Source: Consotaella aegiceratis (lineage in GTDB: Bacteria; Pseudomonadota; Alphaproteobacteria; Rhizobiales; Rhizobiaceae). From it: a stretch of DNA of 64,000 bases. The notes below the pieces were generated by a model that saw only the letters and a list, made by a program, of their open reading frames with translations, was not told the origin of the DNA and did no database searches. Where the stretch lies: contig NZ_JAZHFT010000018.1 in the NCBI RefSeq assembly GCF_036541425.1, positions 29,500-93,499 of the forward strand, given 5' to 3'. Of the stretch, positions 63,352-64,000 are shown piece after piece. Each line of letters begins with the position of its first letter. Position 1 is the first letter of the stretch. Made by a program: the position numbers and the translations under genes.

Positions 63352-63606
63352 TCCCAGCCTGAGCGCGGCAACCGCATCGAGACCGCCTGCCTGCCGTCTT
63401 CCGAAGGCTGCAGCGGACAGATGAGCCTGATCAGCGAACGCCTCTTGGCGCGGTCATTCGGCTTGTCAGCGTCATGACCGATGATCCGGGATATATCGAG
63501 CTGGATCAGACACCCCTGCAGACCATCGAGAACCCGTTCGGTACGAAATTGCCCCCCATGTCTCCGGGTCGGACCAAGGGATGGCGGTCGCGGAGGAGCG
63601 CTGCCG

Positions 63607-64000
63607 TCATTTTAGCGCTTTGGCAAATTTCTTCGCTGACAGGGCGCCGCGCGCGTGGCACATCTCCTTGAGCGTGCCGAGCGGGTCGGTGACCACGGCC
63701 AGCATCTCGCCGCCGGGCAGCTCCTTGGCCAGAAGCCGATGCGATTCTTCCTCGAAGTGCCAGCGGACGCCGTCAGCCCAGGCGACCTGCCCGTCCAGAT
63801 GCAGCGGCGCCTCGGCCACCATCCGGTCGCCGTCCCACAGATACGCCGTGCCGACCACAGGCGGGCGGTCCGCCGGTCCGCCGGTCCGCCGTCAGCGGCA
63901 TCGTCGTTGGCAGCAGCCGGCATCGCCCGTGGACTGCCGTCCTCGCCCAGCAGCGACGGCCAGCGCCAGGCCAAGCGCTCGCGCTCGGCGCCGCTGAAGC
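63607..64000 (-). pseudogene. 3' end of an RHS-repeat protein gene, frameshifted (runs off the window)
   Basis: Reading leftward, one frame from the window edge gives FSGAERERLAWRWPSLLGED, RHS-core-like sequence. After the tandem repeat at 63867-63890 the match moves to another frame: AYLWDGDRMVAEAPLHLDGQ, then VRWHFEEESHRLLAKELPGG and VVTDPLGTLKEM, which is classic RHS/YD-repeat wording. The frame then ends with an unrelated tail (ALSAKKFAKALK) and a stop at 63607; no complete core-end motif or toxin domain follows. The 5' part lies beyond the window, so whether the gene is otherwise intact cannot be seen. Confidence 0.7.
63867..63890. repeat. Three tandem copies of the 8-mer GGTCCGCC
   Basis: Positions 63867-63874, 63875-63882 and 63883-63890 are identical GGTCCGCC units. 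The repeat lies exactly where the RHS reading frame switches. The frame difference equals one 8-base insertion, so two copies would restore a single frame. Confidence 0.85.

Noticed and set aside
63352..63606. Small plus-strand frame at 63474-63671 and a possible immunity gene beside the RHS end
   Set aside because: No ribosome-binding site, no recognisable motif, and it overlaps the RHS-coding strand; nothing supportable in this 255-base gap.

Overview
The window is GC-rich chromosomal or megaplasmid-like DNA. It is packed with high-affinity importers (three sugar-type ABC sets, a polar amino-acid ABC set, a ferric-siderophore ABC set and a tripartite tricarboxylate transporter), each beside its own catabolic enzymes and a local regulator (IclR, LysR, ROK or GntR). 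This layout, the protein families and the gene density fit an alphaproteobacterium, most likely Hyphomicrobiales (Rhizobiales). I cannot name a genus. I see no tRNA, rRNA, CRISPR array, complete insertion sequence or prophage.

Layout. 1-5.4 kb: beta-galactoside-type ABC importer (two permeases and a binding protein) divergent from a GH42 beta-galactosidase. 5.4-7.1 kb: a small NADP-binding reductase divergent from a LysR regulator. 7.1-18.5 kb: an IclR regulator and ABC ATPase, an enolase-superfamily sugar-acid dehydratase, a second ABC ATPase, a second permease/binding-protein set, a ROK regulator, a Gfo/Idh/MocA oxidoreductase and a ThuA-like protein. 18.7-24.6 kb: LysR divergent from a third sugar ABC set that ends in a Cys-type sulfatase. 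24.7-27.5 kb: a second enolase-superfamily enzyme downstream of a thiamine-diphosphate pyruvate-oxidase-like enzyme. 27.9-31.2 kb: a three-gene operon for a GMC dehydrogenase, its small subunit and an internally repeated membrane protein carrying four spaced histidines. 31.5-41.3 kb: an NtaA-type flavin monooxygenase, then a siderophore uptake locus (ATPase, two permeases, binding protein, TonB receptor, IclR regulator, siderophore-interacting reductase). 41.7-50.9 kb: uptake and hydrolysis of an acylated or peptidic amino-acid compound (M24 and M20 peptidases, PLP enzyme, AstE/DoeB-type deacylase, GntR). Its ABC ATPase is truncated and its MFS gene is broken. 51.2-53.6 kb: an intact MipA/OmpV porin followed by the wreckage of an RND efflux locus. 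53.7-63.4 kb: a six-gene operon (fumarase-superfamily lyase, TctC, TctB, TctA, MmgE/PrpD protein, BisC-type molybdoenzyme) divergent from an IclR regulator. 63.6-64 kb: the 3' end of an RHS-repeat gene, frameshifted at a short tandem repeat.

How it works together. Most of the window looks like a catabolic island: sugars, sugar acids, possibly sulfated sugars, Fe-siderophores, an acyl-amino acid and a polycarboxylate are imported and funnelled to central metabolism. The two UgpC/MalK-type ATPases probably serve three permease sets. The most unusual pieces are the GMC operon, in which a four-histidine repeat membrane protein stands where a cytochrome c would be expected; the lyase plus MmgE/PrpD plus TctABC operon, which matches the enzyme pair known for iminodisuccinate degradation; and a cluster of gene-decay scars at 45-53 kb.
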